Source of the DNA: Stentor coeruleus
Taxonomy: Eukaryota > Ciliophora > Heterotrichea > Heterotrichida > Stentoridae
Direction of reading: 5' to 3'
Length of the DNA stretch: 37,802 nucleotides
Assembly (NCBI GenBank): GCA_001970955.1
Contig: MPUH01000736.1
Coordinates: 1 to 37,802, forward strand
Part shown: piece by piece, positions 17,314 through 26,255 of the stretch
Layout of the letters: each line of letters opens with the position of its first letter
How positions within the stretch are numbered: position 1 is the first letter of the stretch
The notes under the pieces: generated by a model
The model's database searches: none
Told to the model about the DNA's origin: nothing
What the model saw: the letters and a program-made list of their open reading frames with translations, nothing else
Program-made: the position numbers and the translations under genes

Positions 17314-18051
17314 CTATAATAATTGATAACGTCTTATTATTTTTCTAGGCAAACTCGACAAGGATTGGGTTAGTTTTCTAGATGAAGTTGCTATGTCTTG
17401 TAAGGTTTTTTTGTTATCTTTAAGAAGATTGTCACATGATAAGAGGATTTTATTAAGTTGACTAATTTCTCTTCTGTGATTAAGCTTTGGGGAGGAGTTA
17501 GAAGGTGTAGAAAAATGGCTAAGTTTTTTCCTTGAGCTATTTTTAGAAGTTTGGCAACGAAAAACTATATCTTCGTCCATTTTTTGTGGGGATTTTGCAA
17601 GGGTTAAAGATTTTTTCACTTTTCCTTCAGCAATCATAGACTGCTTTTTTAATCCGTCACGTACTGAGCCCAGGTCGTGGCTTGAAAAAAGTTTTCTGAC
17701 ATTTTTCTTACCCATGAAATCGGATAGGGTGATTGTACGATGCATAGGTTTTGTAGTTTCTGGTTGAGATCCTACTTGAGATAATGGAGCATCAGGAACT
17801 AACCCGAAATCTACCATTAATGAAAGTTTACTTTGAAGAGAACGCTTTTTTATTGGCTTTTGGGCAAATGAAGGACAAAGATTCACTGGAACATTAATCA
17901 AAAATACCTTAGGTATTTGAATTTCTGTTACTATTGGGTTACTTTGGTCTTTATAAGTGTTTATTCTATTAAAAGGTATCTTTAATGATGAGATGTTATC
18001 TAGAGTAAGATACCTTTTAAATGATATTCTTGGAGTATTTGGTTCTGACAT
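17314..18051 (-). CDS. Unrecognised basic 245-residue protein
   Basis: A Ser/Lys-rich protein without membrane segments or a recognised domain. The central part includes TITLSDFMGKKNVRKLF and KKSLTLAKSPQKMDED, which look like short phosphorylatable linear motifs. The last 50 residues could form one helix. It ends ...RRYQLL followed by TAG TAA in tandem, and the ATG of the 832-residue gene lies 6 bp beyond the first stop. Such spacing leaves no room for a separate promoter, so the two genes may share a transcript or overlap in transcription. Its first 40 codons lie inside the segmental duplication, and a truncated copy is found at 22529-22647. The start ATG is at 18049-18051. Confidence 0.75.
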   Translation of the reverse strand: MSEPNTPRISFKRYLTLDNISSLKIPFNRINTYKDQSNPIVTEIQIPKVFLINVPVNLCPSFAQKPIKKRSLQSKLSLMVDFGLVPDAPLSQVGSQPETTKPMHRTITLSDFMGKKNVRKLFSSHDLGSVRDGLKKQSMIAEGKVKKSLTLAKSPQKMDEDIVFRCQTSKNSSRKKLSHFSTPSNSSPKLNHRREISQLNKILLSCDNLLKDNKKTLQDIATSSRKLTQSLSSLPRKIIRRYQLL

Positions 18052-18581
18052 TTAAATTATAAAGTGTGGTGATAATAAATTGCCAACTATGATTTTTGAT
18101 TATCAATAAGGAAAAAACATTCTTTTAATTTTATGTATAAGAGTATATCAGAATAAATAATAATGTTTTTTATAAAAGAGCTTTATTAGTAGCATGAATT
18201 TTATGCATATTTATAAACAGGTAAAAATATCATGAAATGAGAAATCTAAATTTAATGATAATTAAAGGCTGTAATCATTTATTAATAAAAAAACTAAGCT
18301 TGTACTAGTGAAGCTTTTTATATTTTTTAAAATAATTCTTGTTTTAAGTCTGTTGCAACAGAAATAGAAAAAGCGAATAAATATTAAAATTTATATTTTT
18401 GGTATTTGCCTTTGATGATGATATTTACTATAAATATAAAAAGTTTTTAATGTAATTCATTATGAAAATATATATAAGAAGTTATCCTTCAATAATACAA
18501 ACTATTTAATTTACCATCTTTCTATTATCTTCAAAATAATAACACTTAAATAAGATCAAAGCCCCCAGGATATAATAAATA
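18052..18581. promoter_or_regulatory. Divergent promoter region with a 14-bp palindrome
   Basis: This 530-bp region separates the starts of the 245-residue gene (minus) and the zinc-ribbon gene (plus). It is copied in unit B at 22648-23186. Conserved blocks are the perfect palindrome TCTGTTGCAACAGA at 18349-18362 and the segment just upstream of the ATG containing AAGCCCCCAGG (about 18559-18569). Conservation between decayed copies may only reflect recent duplication. Confidence 0.5.
18349..18362. promoter_or_regulatory. Perfect 14-bp palindrome, candidate operator (unit A)
   Basis: TCTGTTGCAACAGA is its own reverse complement. It lies between two divergent genes, 219 bp before the plus-strand ATG, and is kept unchanged at 22944-22957 in unit B, while nearby bases have changed. 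Binding by a dimeric regulator is inference. Confidence 0.4.
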
Positions 18582-19076
18582 ATGACAGAAACAAAATGCA
18601 TTGGCTGTGCTGACCCAGTTTTAAGGTTTATTGAACTTCATAACAATCCATCAATCCTTTGTAGTAGCTGTCGAAAATCCACTAACTACCTTTCATCTAA
18701 TTTCACAACAGATGCAGATTCGTCAAAACCTGATAAAAAATCCGATGTGCAATTATGGAACCAACTTTATAAATACTCTATTAAATTCTTACGATCTTTT
18801 TCACCAAGTTATGCAGGAATCCAAATGACAAAAGCTAAAGGGTTTTCTACAATCATGAACAAGCTAAAAAGAATTTTCGAAAAAAGTATGCAAAAATCAA
18901 AAATTGTTAAAAAAATCAAATATCTTTATAAGCACGAATTGCCTAAAGAAGAAAAGATTAATTTCCTTAAAAATATGGAGGGAGTGTTTTTAGAATTAGC
19001 TAATTTCTATGAAGCTTTTGAGATTGTTTTAGAAAGTTATGTTGTAACTGAACGTAGTAAAGCTTCAGCAAATTAA
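18582..19076 (+). CDS. Small zinc-ribbon-like protein paired with the dCache gene
   Basis: A 164-residue protein of unknown function. The N-terminus has two Cys pairs, C6-x2-C9 and C27-x2-C30, typical of a small zinc ribbon or treble-clef knuckle. The rest (60-160) is basic and probably all helical. No signal peptide or membrane segment is seen. Its TAA at 19074-19076 is only 17 bp before the ATG of the dCache receptor gene on the same strand. The copy in unit B (23187-23676) is a pseudogene, so unit A holds the only intact gene in this window. A role in the same pathway as the dCache protein is suggested by the spacing alone. Confidence 0.75.
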   Translation: MTETKCIGCADPVLRFIELHNNPSILCSSCRKSTNYLSSNFTTDADSSKPDKKSDVQLWNQLYKYSIKFLRSFSPSYAGIQMTKAKGFSTIMNKLKRIFEKSMQKSKIVKKIKYLYKHELPKEEKINFLKNMEGVFLELANFYEAFEIVLESYVVTERSKASAN

Positions 19077-19093
19077 TAATTAGATTAAATAAT

Positions 19094-20635
19094 ATGAAAA
19101 AACTGAGCATAAGGACACAAACTATGCTATTAGTTGGACTTATGATGATAATTGGAGTACTGATTGTTGTATTTCTAATAAGATCATTATTGGACTGGAT
19201 AACCTCATTTATTTCTTCAACTTTATCATCTAATCAAGAATCCTTTAACGAGAATCATCTCGCAAGTTCATTGGAGATCGCTGCAATCACTATGACAAAA
19301 GAACTCAAAAAATACTGCAAAATAGTGAATTTCATGTCAGAAGCAATTATTATGATATCAAATGGATATCTTGTTCAGTCTCTTGCTCCAGCAGTTTTTT
19401 CTAACCATTTTCTAGACAATGAAAAAACTTATGACACTGGCGCTTTCTATTCTCAATATTACCCTTACATATCACATGCAGGTTTTGAACTTATAAATGC
19501 ATCAAAGCCAATGGATATTATTTTCCCCAAAATCAAAGAGAAATCACTTACCTTCATGTATTATGGTTTCGAACAAGATGAACTTTTTTATTATTACCCT
19601 GGCGAAAAAATACCTAAATATTATACTCCGATAGTAAGACAATGGTTTTATGAAGCTCAACTAAACAAAGATCAAATAGTAACAACTGAACCATACATTG
19701 ATGCGATAACAAGAAAATACGTAATTACTATATCAAAAACGCTTAAAACATCTAAAGCGAAATCAAGTGTTGCGGGTGTTGATGTGAGCCTAGAAAATAT
19801 ACAAAACCTAATGCTATCAACTAAAAATGATAATGATATTATATTGATAGTAACCACAATAAAAGGATTTATTATTATAAGTCCATGGGTTTTACCTATT
19901 GGCACTAGGATATTCGAAAAAAGTCTTACTAATTTTCCAGAAACCCTCTGGAATGAAATCATTAACAGTTCTAAAACCACTACTTTTGCATTTGAATATA
20001 TTGACCAAACAAAATACATTTGCGATAGAAGGCTTATTTACCCAACAAATATCCCAACTTACGTCATTATTTATTGCTTTGACCAAGCTATTTATGATTC
20101 AAAAGCTATTCAAGGTACTTTTACTCAAAGTTATTCCCTTATTCTCTACCTTGTCTTATCGATAATTATATTCACGTCATTTATATCAGCAGGTGCATAT
20201 TTGTATATAGTCCAAAAAATGATCAAAATTATGGGAAAAATTCGTAAATCTTTAAAACAAATACTTGCAGCATCTGGTGCTAAAGAGTTTAATCGTAAAT
20301 GGAGAAGGTATAGAGTTGATACTGATAATATCATTTTTTCAAAAATGCTTGATAGACTTAATTCAAAACTTGAAAATATTGAACGTGAAGATAGGATTTA
20401 TAGAAGGTATTATTGGGGATGTATAAGACCAAATGATATGTTTTTATATAAAAATTATATGGGAAAAATATTTCCTGTGAATAATTTTGGATTTAAAGCT
20501 AGCAAACTCAAGGTGTTTTTTGTTTATTTAACGATGATTAATCGAAATCGATATTTGAGGAATATTGATAAAAAGTCTTTTATATCTGGGAAATCAATCG
20601 AAAGCTCGAAAGATAATGATTTGTTAAGACAATAG
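19094..20635 (+). CDS. dCache-domain membrane receptor-like protein, no effector domain (copy A)
   Basis: A 513-residue protein with one membrane helix near 11-30, an extracellular double-Cache domain (about 55-330) and a second helix at 349-373. The Cache call rests on TPIVRQWFYEAQ (178-189), TTEPYIDAITRKYVITIS (197-214) and GVDVSLENIQ (228-237), which match the dCache_1 pattern of ligand-binding sensors in bacterial chemoreceptors, histidine kinases and eukaryotic calcium-channel alpha2-delta subunits. The cytoplasmic tail (about 374-513) has no kinase, cyclase, HAMP or methyl-accepting motif that I can see. Compared with copy B the reading frame stops early (TAG at 20633-20635): 14 tail codons are lost, though recognisable sequence continues after the stop. 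The ligand is not known. Confidence 0.88.
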   Translation: MKKLSIRTQTMLLVGLMMIIGVLIVVFLIRSLLDWITSFISSTLSSNQESFNENHLASSLEIAAITMTKELKKYCKIVNFMSEAIIMISNGYLVQSLAPAVFSNHFLDNEKTYDTGAFYSQYYPYISHAGFELINASKPMDIIFPKIKEKSLTFMYYGFEQDELFYYYPGEKIPKYYTPIVRQWFYEAQLNKDQIVTTEPYIDAITRKYVITISKTLKTSKAKSSVAGVDVSLENIQNLMLSTKNDNDIILIVTTIKGFIIISPWVLPIGTRIFEKSLTNFPETLWNEIINSSKTTTFAFEYIDQTKYICDRRLIYPTNIPTYVIIYCFDQAIYDSKAIQGTFTQSYSLILYLVLSIIIFTSFISAGAYLYIVQKMIKIMGKIRKSLKQILAASGAKEFNRKWRRYRVDTDNIIFSKMLDRLNSKLENIEREDRIYRRYYWGCIRPNDMFLYKNYMGKIFPVNNFGFKASKLKVFFVYLTMINRNRYLRNIDKKSFISGKSIESSKDNDLLRQ

Positions 20636-21577
20636 AAGCTGCTTATTTTGAAGATGAATAATTAACTTTTAGGTTAATGATAATAGAAGAGTTAATTTTA
20701 TATGCCTTGTAAAAAAATGGGTTATTTTGCGTATTATGTATTTTAAAGACGATTATATAGTAATAATTGAGTTTTTTAATTATGATAGCATAATACAATT
20801 AATAGTTTAAAGTGTGTTTATTCCTACCCTGTGCATATTAAGATTATAATTTTTTTCTTTTTTCCTGTTATAAAGGTTTTCTTTAAGAAATTCCCCAATT
20901 TGTCACTTTTTAGAATACTGCTAAAGCTAATGAAATATATCTAAATATACACTTTACTATTATCCTTATATAAAAACTATATCAGCATTTCTCTTAAAAA
21001 ATTTGACACTTTATTATGATAAGCGATTATAAAATATATATACATATAACTCTTGAAGCAATAAGCCAATAATGTTGGGAAATAATACATAATACACAAT
21101 TTAGTTTCTCATACATAGTCATTTGTATTATTCCCATTCTTATTTTAACCTAATTCCAAATCCTAAAATTTATCTAAATAAATAATACTACAATTTCAAT
21201 CTCTGAATACATCTTATATGAACTCTAGAAATGATAAGCTTTTATTTGCAACAAAGCATTTCATCCTATAAAATCTCCCTTAAATTCTCATACCCCTTGA
21301 TCAAAAACAATTTAGTTTTTTTTTAAGAAACACTGAAATAATCCAAGTTTTATACTAAATCTAGGCTTATCATTTATTATATTTTGTGATATATTTACTG
21401 TAATACTAAGAAATAAATTTTTTCCTGATATTTTTAAATCACTATGAATTTTAGATTTCTTAGATGAAACTAAGTATATCTTTAAACTTATTTTTATGAG
21501 AACTTAAAAGAGCAAACAATCTAGAAGGCTTCCTATAAGTTTGATAGATTGCAAATATTATATTTATCTAATAAAAG
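20636..21577. other. Intergenic region, unit A
   Basis: The first 30 bases are the former coding tail of the dCache gene past its early stop. The rest aligns with 25278-26255 of unit B, with several insertions and deletions, for example about 100 extra bases in unit B after 25700. No gene is seen. Confidence 0.55.
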
Positions 21578-21804
21578 CTATTGCACATCAGCTTGAGACT
21601 CTTGGAATTCATTTTTGTGTTCTTCTAGCTTTTCATGATGAGTTGAAGATTGTTGTTTGAATTTTTTATCTTTTTTCATTACGTCATCGCTTTCGCTTAT
21701 GTCATTTAAATCTATTATCTGCACAACTTATTCTTTTTTTTTTCTTTATCGACGAGATTAGCCTAAGACATTGCACTAAGGTTCTTATAACAATCATGAT
21801 AATT
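21578..21804 (-). pseudogene. 3' fragment of the voltage-sensor gene (unit A)
   Basis: This copy matches the last 76 or so codons of the intact gene at 26256-26888, from the stop (complement of 21578-21580) to 21804, where similarity ends abruptly. The segments encoding S1 to S3 and the N-terminus are absent. The fragment has no start and is followed directly by a fragment of the zinc-finger gene after 19 unrelated bases. Confidence 0.9.
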
Positions 21805-21823
21805 TATAATATTTTAGTTTTTT

Positions 21824-22006
21824 ATACAGGGCAATTATATTACAAGAGACTCTAAAAGAATTGAAGAAACTTTATCTGAAGTTAAAAGACCAGACTCAGG
21901 AAGTAAAGGTGATTGAGTCTGCCTTGCTTGTAAGAACTTGAATTTCTTGTTTAGAAAAGAGTGTAACAAGTGTAATAACAAAAAAGACAATTATATTGAG
22001 ATGTAG
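21824..22006 (+). pseudogene. 3' fragment of the RanBP2 zinc-finger gene (unit A)
   Basis: Similarity to the intact gene at 28571-29023 starts within its codon 90 region and runs to the stop at 22004-22006. It covers only the second zinc finger, and the defining tryptophan of that finger is a TGA stop (21914-21916). The fragment has no start or first finger. Confidence 0.9.
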
Positions 22007-22528
22007 TTTGGTAATATAATATCTTTAAAATAATTATTTGATTTATTAAAGGGAGAGGAGGAAGAAGATTTAGTTTTAAGAGAGAAGAATATTAGGTCAT
22101 AGAGTAGTTTGCAATAGAAGTAGAGGGATAATAAGATAGAAAGAGTTGGGGTTATATTTAAAAATTGAAGGAATATTAATGTGGGTTTTGCTTGCACAAG
22201 CGAAACTCGATTTAAATAATTACCCTTTATTCCATACTTAGATTTTTAGTATTTATGCACATAAAGATAGGTAAGATTTAATGGAGAGTTCGTATTTGTT
22301 AAAAAGATTTATAACAAAGTTTGCTTCTAATATAAGAAATAAAAATATCCCTTACCATTTCACAAACATTTATACTCTAAAGATAACCTAGGAAAATCTA
22401 GTACCTAAATATTTAATAAGCTTTAAATCATAAAAGGGTCATAATTAAAACATAATTTTATTCCATATAATAATTATTAAAGATTAAGCTTTATTCTCGA
22501 ATCTTTATTATTTACATATGATAATAAT
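22007..22528. other. Intergenic DNA at the junction of units A and B
   Basis: Up to about 22520 this matches the 3' DNA of the zinc-finger gene in unit B (29024-29822), but without a 158-bp block and a 124-bp insertion found there. Unit B starts at about 22529. Only about 8 bases separate the units. Confidence 0.6.
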
Positions 22529-22647
22529 ATTGGGTTATTTTGGTCTTTATATATATTTATTCTATTAAAAGGTATCTTTAATGATGAGATATTATTTAGA
22601 GTAAGATACTTTTTAAATGATATTCTTGGAGTATTTGGCTCTGACAT
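22529..22647 (-). pseudogene. Truncated 5' fragment of the 245-residue gene (unit B)
   Basis: Starting at the ATG complementary to 22645-22647, about 39 codons match the start of the gene at 17314-18051 with several substitutions. Similarity stops at the unit boundary, so the remaining 80 per cent of the gene is missing. Confidence 0.88.
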
Positions 22648-23186
22648 TTAAATTATAAAGTGTGGTGATAATAAATTGCCAATTATGATTTTTGATTATC
22701 AATAAGGGAAAATATTTCTTTTAAATTTGTATATAAGAATTTATTAGAGTAAATAATAATGCTTTTTTATAGAAGAGCTTTATTGGTAGCATGAATTTAT
22801 ACTGATTTATAAATAGATAAAAATATCATGAAATGAGAAATCGAAATTTAATGATAATTAAAGGCTGTAATAATTTTTAATAAAAAACTAAGCTTATGCT
22901 AGTGAAACTTTTTATATTTTTTAAAATAATTCTATGTTTTAAGTCTGTTGCAACAGAAATAGAAAAAGCGAATAAATATTAAATTTATATTTTTGGAATT
23001 TGCCTTTGATGATGATATTTACTATAAATATAAAAAGTTTTTAATGTAATTCATTATGAAAATATATATAAGAAGTTATTCTTCAAAAAATCAACTATTT
23101 ATTTATCTTCTATGCCAATCATCTTTCTATTATCTTCGAAATAATAACACTTAAATAAGATCAAAGCCCCCAGGATATAATAAATA
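22648..23186. promoter_or_regulatory. Copied upstream region, unit B
   Basis: It is homologous to the divergent region at 18052-18581 and keeps the 14-bp palindrome (22944-22957) and the AAGCCCCCAGG block before the ATG. Both genes once flanking it are now broken, so it may now act only for the dCache gene downstream. Confidence 0.45.
22944..22957. promoter_or_regulatory. Perfect 14-bp palindrome, candidate operator (unit B)
   Basis: Same TCTGTTGCAACAGA as in unit A, at the equivalent place. Confidence 0.4.
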
Positions 23187-23676
23187 ATGATAGAAATAAA
23201 ATGCATTGGCTGTGCTGACCCAATTTTAAGGTTTATTGAACTTCACAACAATATATCAATCCTTTATAGCAGCTGTCGAAAATCTACTAACTACCTTTCA
23301 TCTAATTTCACAACAGATAGAGATTCGTCAAAAACCTGATAAAAATCTGACGTGCAATTATGGAACTAACTTTATAAATACTCAATTAAATTCTTACGAT
23401 CTTTTTCACAAGTTATGCAGGAATCCAAATGACAAAAGCTAAATGGTTTTCCACAATCATGAACAAACTAAAAAGGATTTTCGAAAAAAGCATGCAAAAT
23501 CAAAAATTGTTAAAAAATCAAGTATCTTTATAAGCACGAATTGCCTAAAAAGAAAAGATTAATTTCCTTAAAAATATGGAGTGAGTGTTTCTGGAATTAG
23601 CAAATTTTTATGAAGCTTTTGAGATTATTTTAGAAATCTATGTTGTAGCTGAACGTATAAAGCTTCAGCAAATTAA
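23187..23676 (+). pseudogene. Pseudogene of the zinc-ribbon protein (unit B)
   Basis: This is the counterpart of the intact gene at 18582-19076. An extra A in an A-run causes a TGA at 23337-23339. A nearby one-base loss restores the frame, then a CAA has become TAA, and further single-base losses follow. One of the four zinc cysteines (C27) is Tyr. The remains end at a conserved TAA 17 bp before the intact dCache gene. Confidence 0.93.
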
Positions 23677-23693
23677 TAATTAGATTAAATAAT

Positions 23694-25277
23694 ATGAAAA
23701 AAAAGAGTATAAGGACACAAACTCTGCTATTAATTGGACTTATGATGATAATTGGAGTACTGATTATTGCGTTACTAACAAAATCATCATTGGACTGGAT
23801 GTCCTCATTTATTTCTTCAACTTTATCATCTAATCAAGAATCCTTTAACGAGAATCATCTCGCAAGTTCATTGGAGATCGCTGCAATCACTATGACAAAA
23901 GAACTCAAAAAATACTGCAAAATAGTGAATTTCATGTCAGAAGCAATTATTATGATATCAAATGGATACCTTGTTCAGTCTCTTACTCCAGCAGTTTTTT
24001 CTAACACTTTTTTAGACAATGAAAAGAGCTACAGAACTGGTACTTTCTTTTCACAATATTACCCATACATATCGTATGAAGGTTTAGAACTTATAAATGT
24101 ATCAAAGCCAATGGATATTATATTTCCCAAAATCAAAGAGAAATCGCTTGCCTTCATGTATTATGGCTTTGAACAAGATGAACTTTTTTATTGTTACCCT
24201 GGCCAAAAAATGCCTAAATATTATACTCCGATAGTAAGACAGTGGTTTTATGAAGCTCAACTAAATAAAGATCAAATAATAGTAACCGAGCCATACATTG
24301 ATGCGGTAACAGGAGAATACGTGATTACTATATCAAAAACACTTAAAACATCTAAAGCGAAATCAAGTGTTGCGGGTGTTGATGTGAGCCTAGAAAATAT
24401 ACAAAACCTAATGCTATCAACTAAAAATAATGATAATATTATATTGATAGTAGCCACAATAAAAGGATTTATTATTATAAGTCCATGGGATTTACCTATT
24501 GGCACTAGAATATTCGAAAAGAGCCTTACTAATTTTTCAGAAAGTCTCTGGGCTGAAATCATTAGCAGTTCTGAAATCACTACTTTTGCATTTGAATCTA
24601 TCGACCAGATAAAATATATTTGCAATAGAAAGCTTATTTATCCAACAAATACTCCAACTTACGTCATTATTTATTGTTTTGACCAAGCTATTTACGATTC
24701 AAAAGTCATTCAAGGCACTTTTACCCAAAGTTATAATCTTATTCTCTACTTAGTCTTATCAATACTTATAATCTCGTCATCTATATCATCAGGTGCTTAT
24801 TTATATATAACCCAAAGAATGATAAAAATTATGGATCAGATCTGTAAATCTTTAAAGCAAATACTTGCAACAGCTGGTGCTAAAGAGTTTAATCATAGAT
24901 GGAGGAGGTATAGAGTTAATACTAATAATATCATTTTGTCAAAAATGCTTGATAGGCTTAATGCAAAACTTGAGAATATTGAAAGTGAAGATAAACATTA
25001 TAAATCTTATTATTGGGAATGTGTAAGACCAAATGAAATATTTTTATATAAAACTTATACAGGAAAAATATTTCCTATGAATGATGTTAAATTTAAAGCT
25101 AGCAAATTCAGGGTACATTTTGTTAATTTTACGATGATTAATCGAAATCGGTATTTAAGGAATATTGATGATGAGTCTTATTTATCTGGGAAATCAATTA
25201 AAAACTTGGAAGATAATGAATTGCTAAGACAAGAGAGTGTGCTTATTTTAAAGATAAAAAATTCACTTTTAGGTTAA
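23694..25277 (+). CDS. dCache-domain membrane receptor-like protein, no effector domain (copy B)
   Basis: A 527-residue paralogue of the gene at 19094, with the same plan: helix near 11-30, dCache domain about 55-330 with TPIVRQWFYEAQ and TEPYIDAVTGEYVITIS, second helix about 349-373, and a tail of about 150 residues ending ILKIKNSLLG. The VTGEYVITIS text is closer to the usual Cache signature than copy A. Two coding stretches are identical in nucleotides to copy A, 166 bp (23803-23968) and 87 bp (24342-24428), although the non-coding flanks have diverged. The open frame in both copies argues for continued use of both. The neighbouring zinc-ribbon gene is dead here, so this gene does not depend on its local partner. 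Confidence 0.9.
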   Translation: MKKKSIRTQTLLLIGLMMIIGVLIIALLTKSSLDWMSSFISSTLSSNQESFNENHLASSLEIAAITMTKELKKYCKIVNFMSEAIIMISNGYLVQSLTPAVFSNTFLDNEKSYRTGTFFSQYYPYISYEGLELINVSKPMDIIFPKIKEKSLAFMYYGFEQDELFYCYPGQKMPKYYTPIVRQWFYEAQLNKDQIIVTEPYIDAVTGEYVITISKTLKTSKAKSSVAGVDVSLENIQNLMLSTKNNDNIILIVATIKGFIIISPWDLPIGTRIFEKSLTNFSESLWAEIISSSEITTFAFESIDQIKYICNRKLIYPTNTPTYVIIYCFDQAIYDSKVIQGTFTQSYNLILYLVLSILIISSSISSGAYLYITQRMIKIMDQICKSLKQILATAGAKEFNHRWRRYRVNTNNIILSKMLDRLNAKLENIESEDKHYKSYYWECVRPNEIFLYKTYTGKIFPMNDVKFKASKFRVHFVNFTMINRNRYLRNIDDESYLSGKSIKNLEDNELLRQESVLILKIKNSLLG

Positions 25278-26255
25278 TAATAATATAAGAGTTAATTTTA
25301 TAAGTTTTGTAAAAAAGATGGGTTATTAGAGATATTTTGCATGCTATGAATTTAAAAGTAACTTTATATTAATAATTTAGTTTTTATATTATGATAGCAT
25401 AATGAAATTAATAGTTTAAAGTATGTCTATGCTATCCTTGAATATTACCATTATAAAAATTTATATTTTTTCGTTCTCTTTTCCTGTTATAAAGGTTTTT
25501 CAAGAAATTCCCAATTTATCACTTTTTAAAATACTGCTAAAGTTAATGAAATATATCTAAATATGCACTTTACTATTATCCTTATAAAAAAACTATATCA
25601 GCATTTCTCTTAAAAAATTTACACTTTATTATGATACATTATTGTAAAATATATATTCATATATCTTGTAAAGGAATAAGCTAATAATTGTTGGAAATAA
25701 TATATAATATACTATTTTACATAATAAAAGCAATTTATTATTAGCATCATATTTTCAACAAATTACTTATAAACTTCCTGTAATAATTTCATCAAAAAAA
25801 GAATATAATTTGGTTTTTCATAGTCATTTGTATTATTCCCATTCTTATTTCAATTTAATTCCAAATACCTACAATTTCAATCTCTGAATGCATCTTAAAT
25901 GAACTCTTGAACTGATTAGTTTTTATTTGCTATCAATCATTTCATCCTATAAAATATCCCTTATATTCTCATATCCCTCGATCAAAAACAATTTAGTTTT
26001 TTAAGAAACACTGAAATAATTCAAGTTTTATACTAAATCTAGGCTTACCATTTGCTATATTTTATGATATATTTACTGTAATACTAAGAAATAAATTTTT
26101 TCCTGATATTTTTAAATCACTATGAATTTTAGATTTCTTAGATGAAACTAAAAATCTCATTAAACTTATTTTTATGAGAACTTGAATGAGCAAACAATCT
26201 AGAAGGCTTCCCATAGCTTTGATAGATTGCAAATATCATATTTATCTAATAAAAG
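25278..26255. other. Convergent intergenic region, unit B
   Basis: AT-rich DNA between the dCache stop and the voltage-sensor stop. It aligns with 20636-21577 and carries roughly 100 bases (about 25710-25820) not found in unit A. No gene is seen. Confidence 0.5.

Larger units (their letters stand above)
17933..22520. repeat. Segmental duplication, unit A
   Basis: This 4.6-kb stretch is repeated head to tail as unit B (22529-29822). Collinear homology runs from the 5' part of the 245-residue gene through the zinc-ribbon gene, the dCache gene, their 3' DNA, the last part of the voltage-sensor gene, the last part of the RanBP2 zinc-finger gene and its 3' DNA. Compared with unit B it lacks a central block corresponding to about 26.48-28.84 kb and a 158-bp block near 22080. 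Confidence 0.93.

Noticed and set aside
17280-17330. Intron that would fuse the 245- and 832-residue genes
   Set aside because: The only GTA...AG span across the stops is 20 nt, unlike the 15-nt intron here, and the ATG of the second gene is in a natural place.
19047-19061. A second 15-nt GT...AG candidate near the end of the zinc-ribbon gene
   Set aside because: It contains no need for removal: the frame is open with it, and splicing leaves the same stop. The unit B copy is 14 nt.
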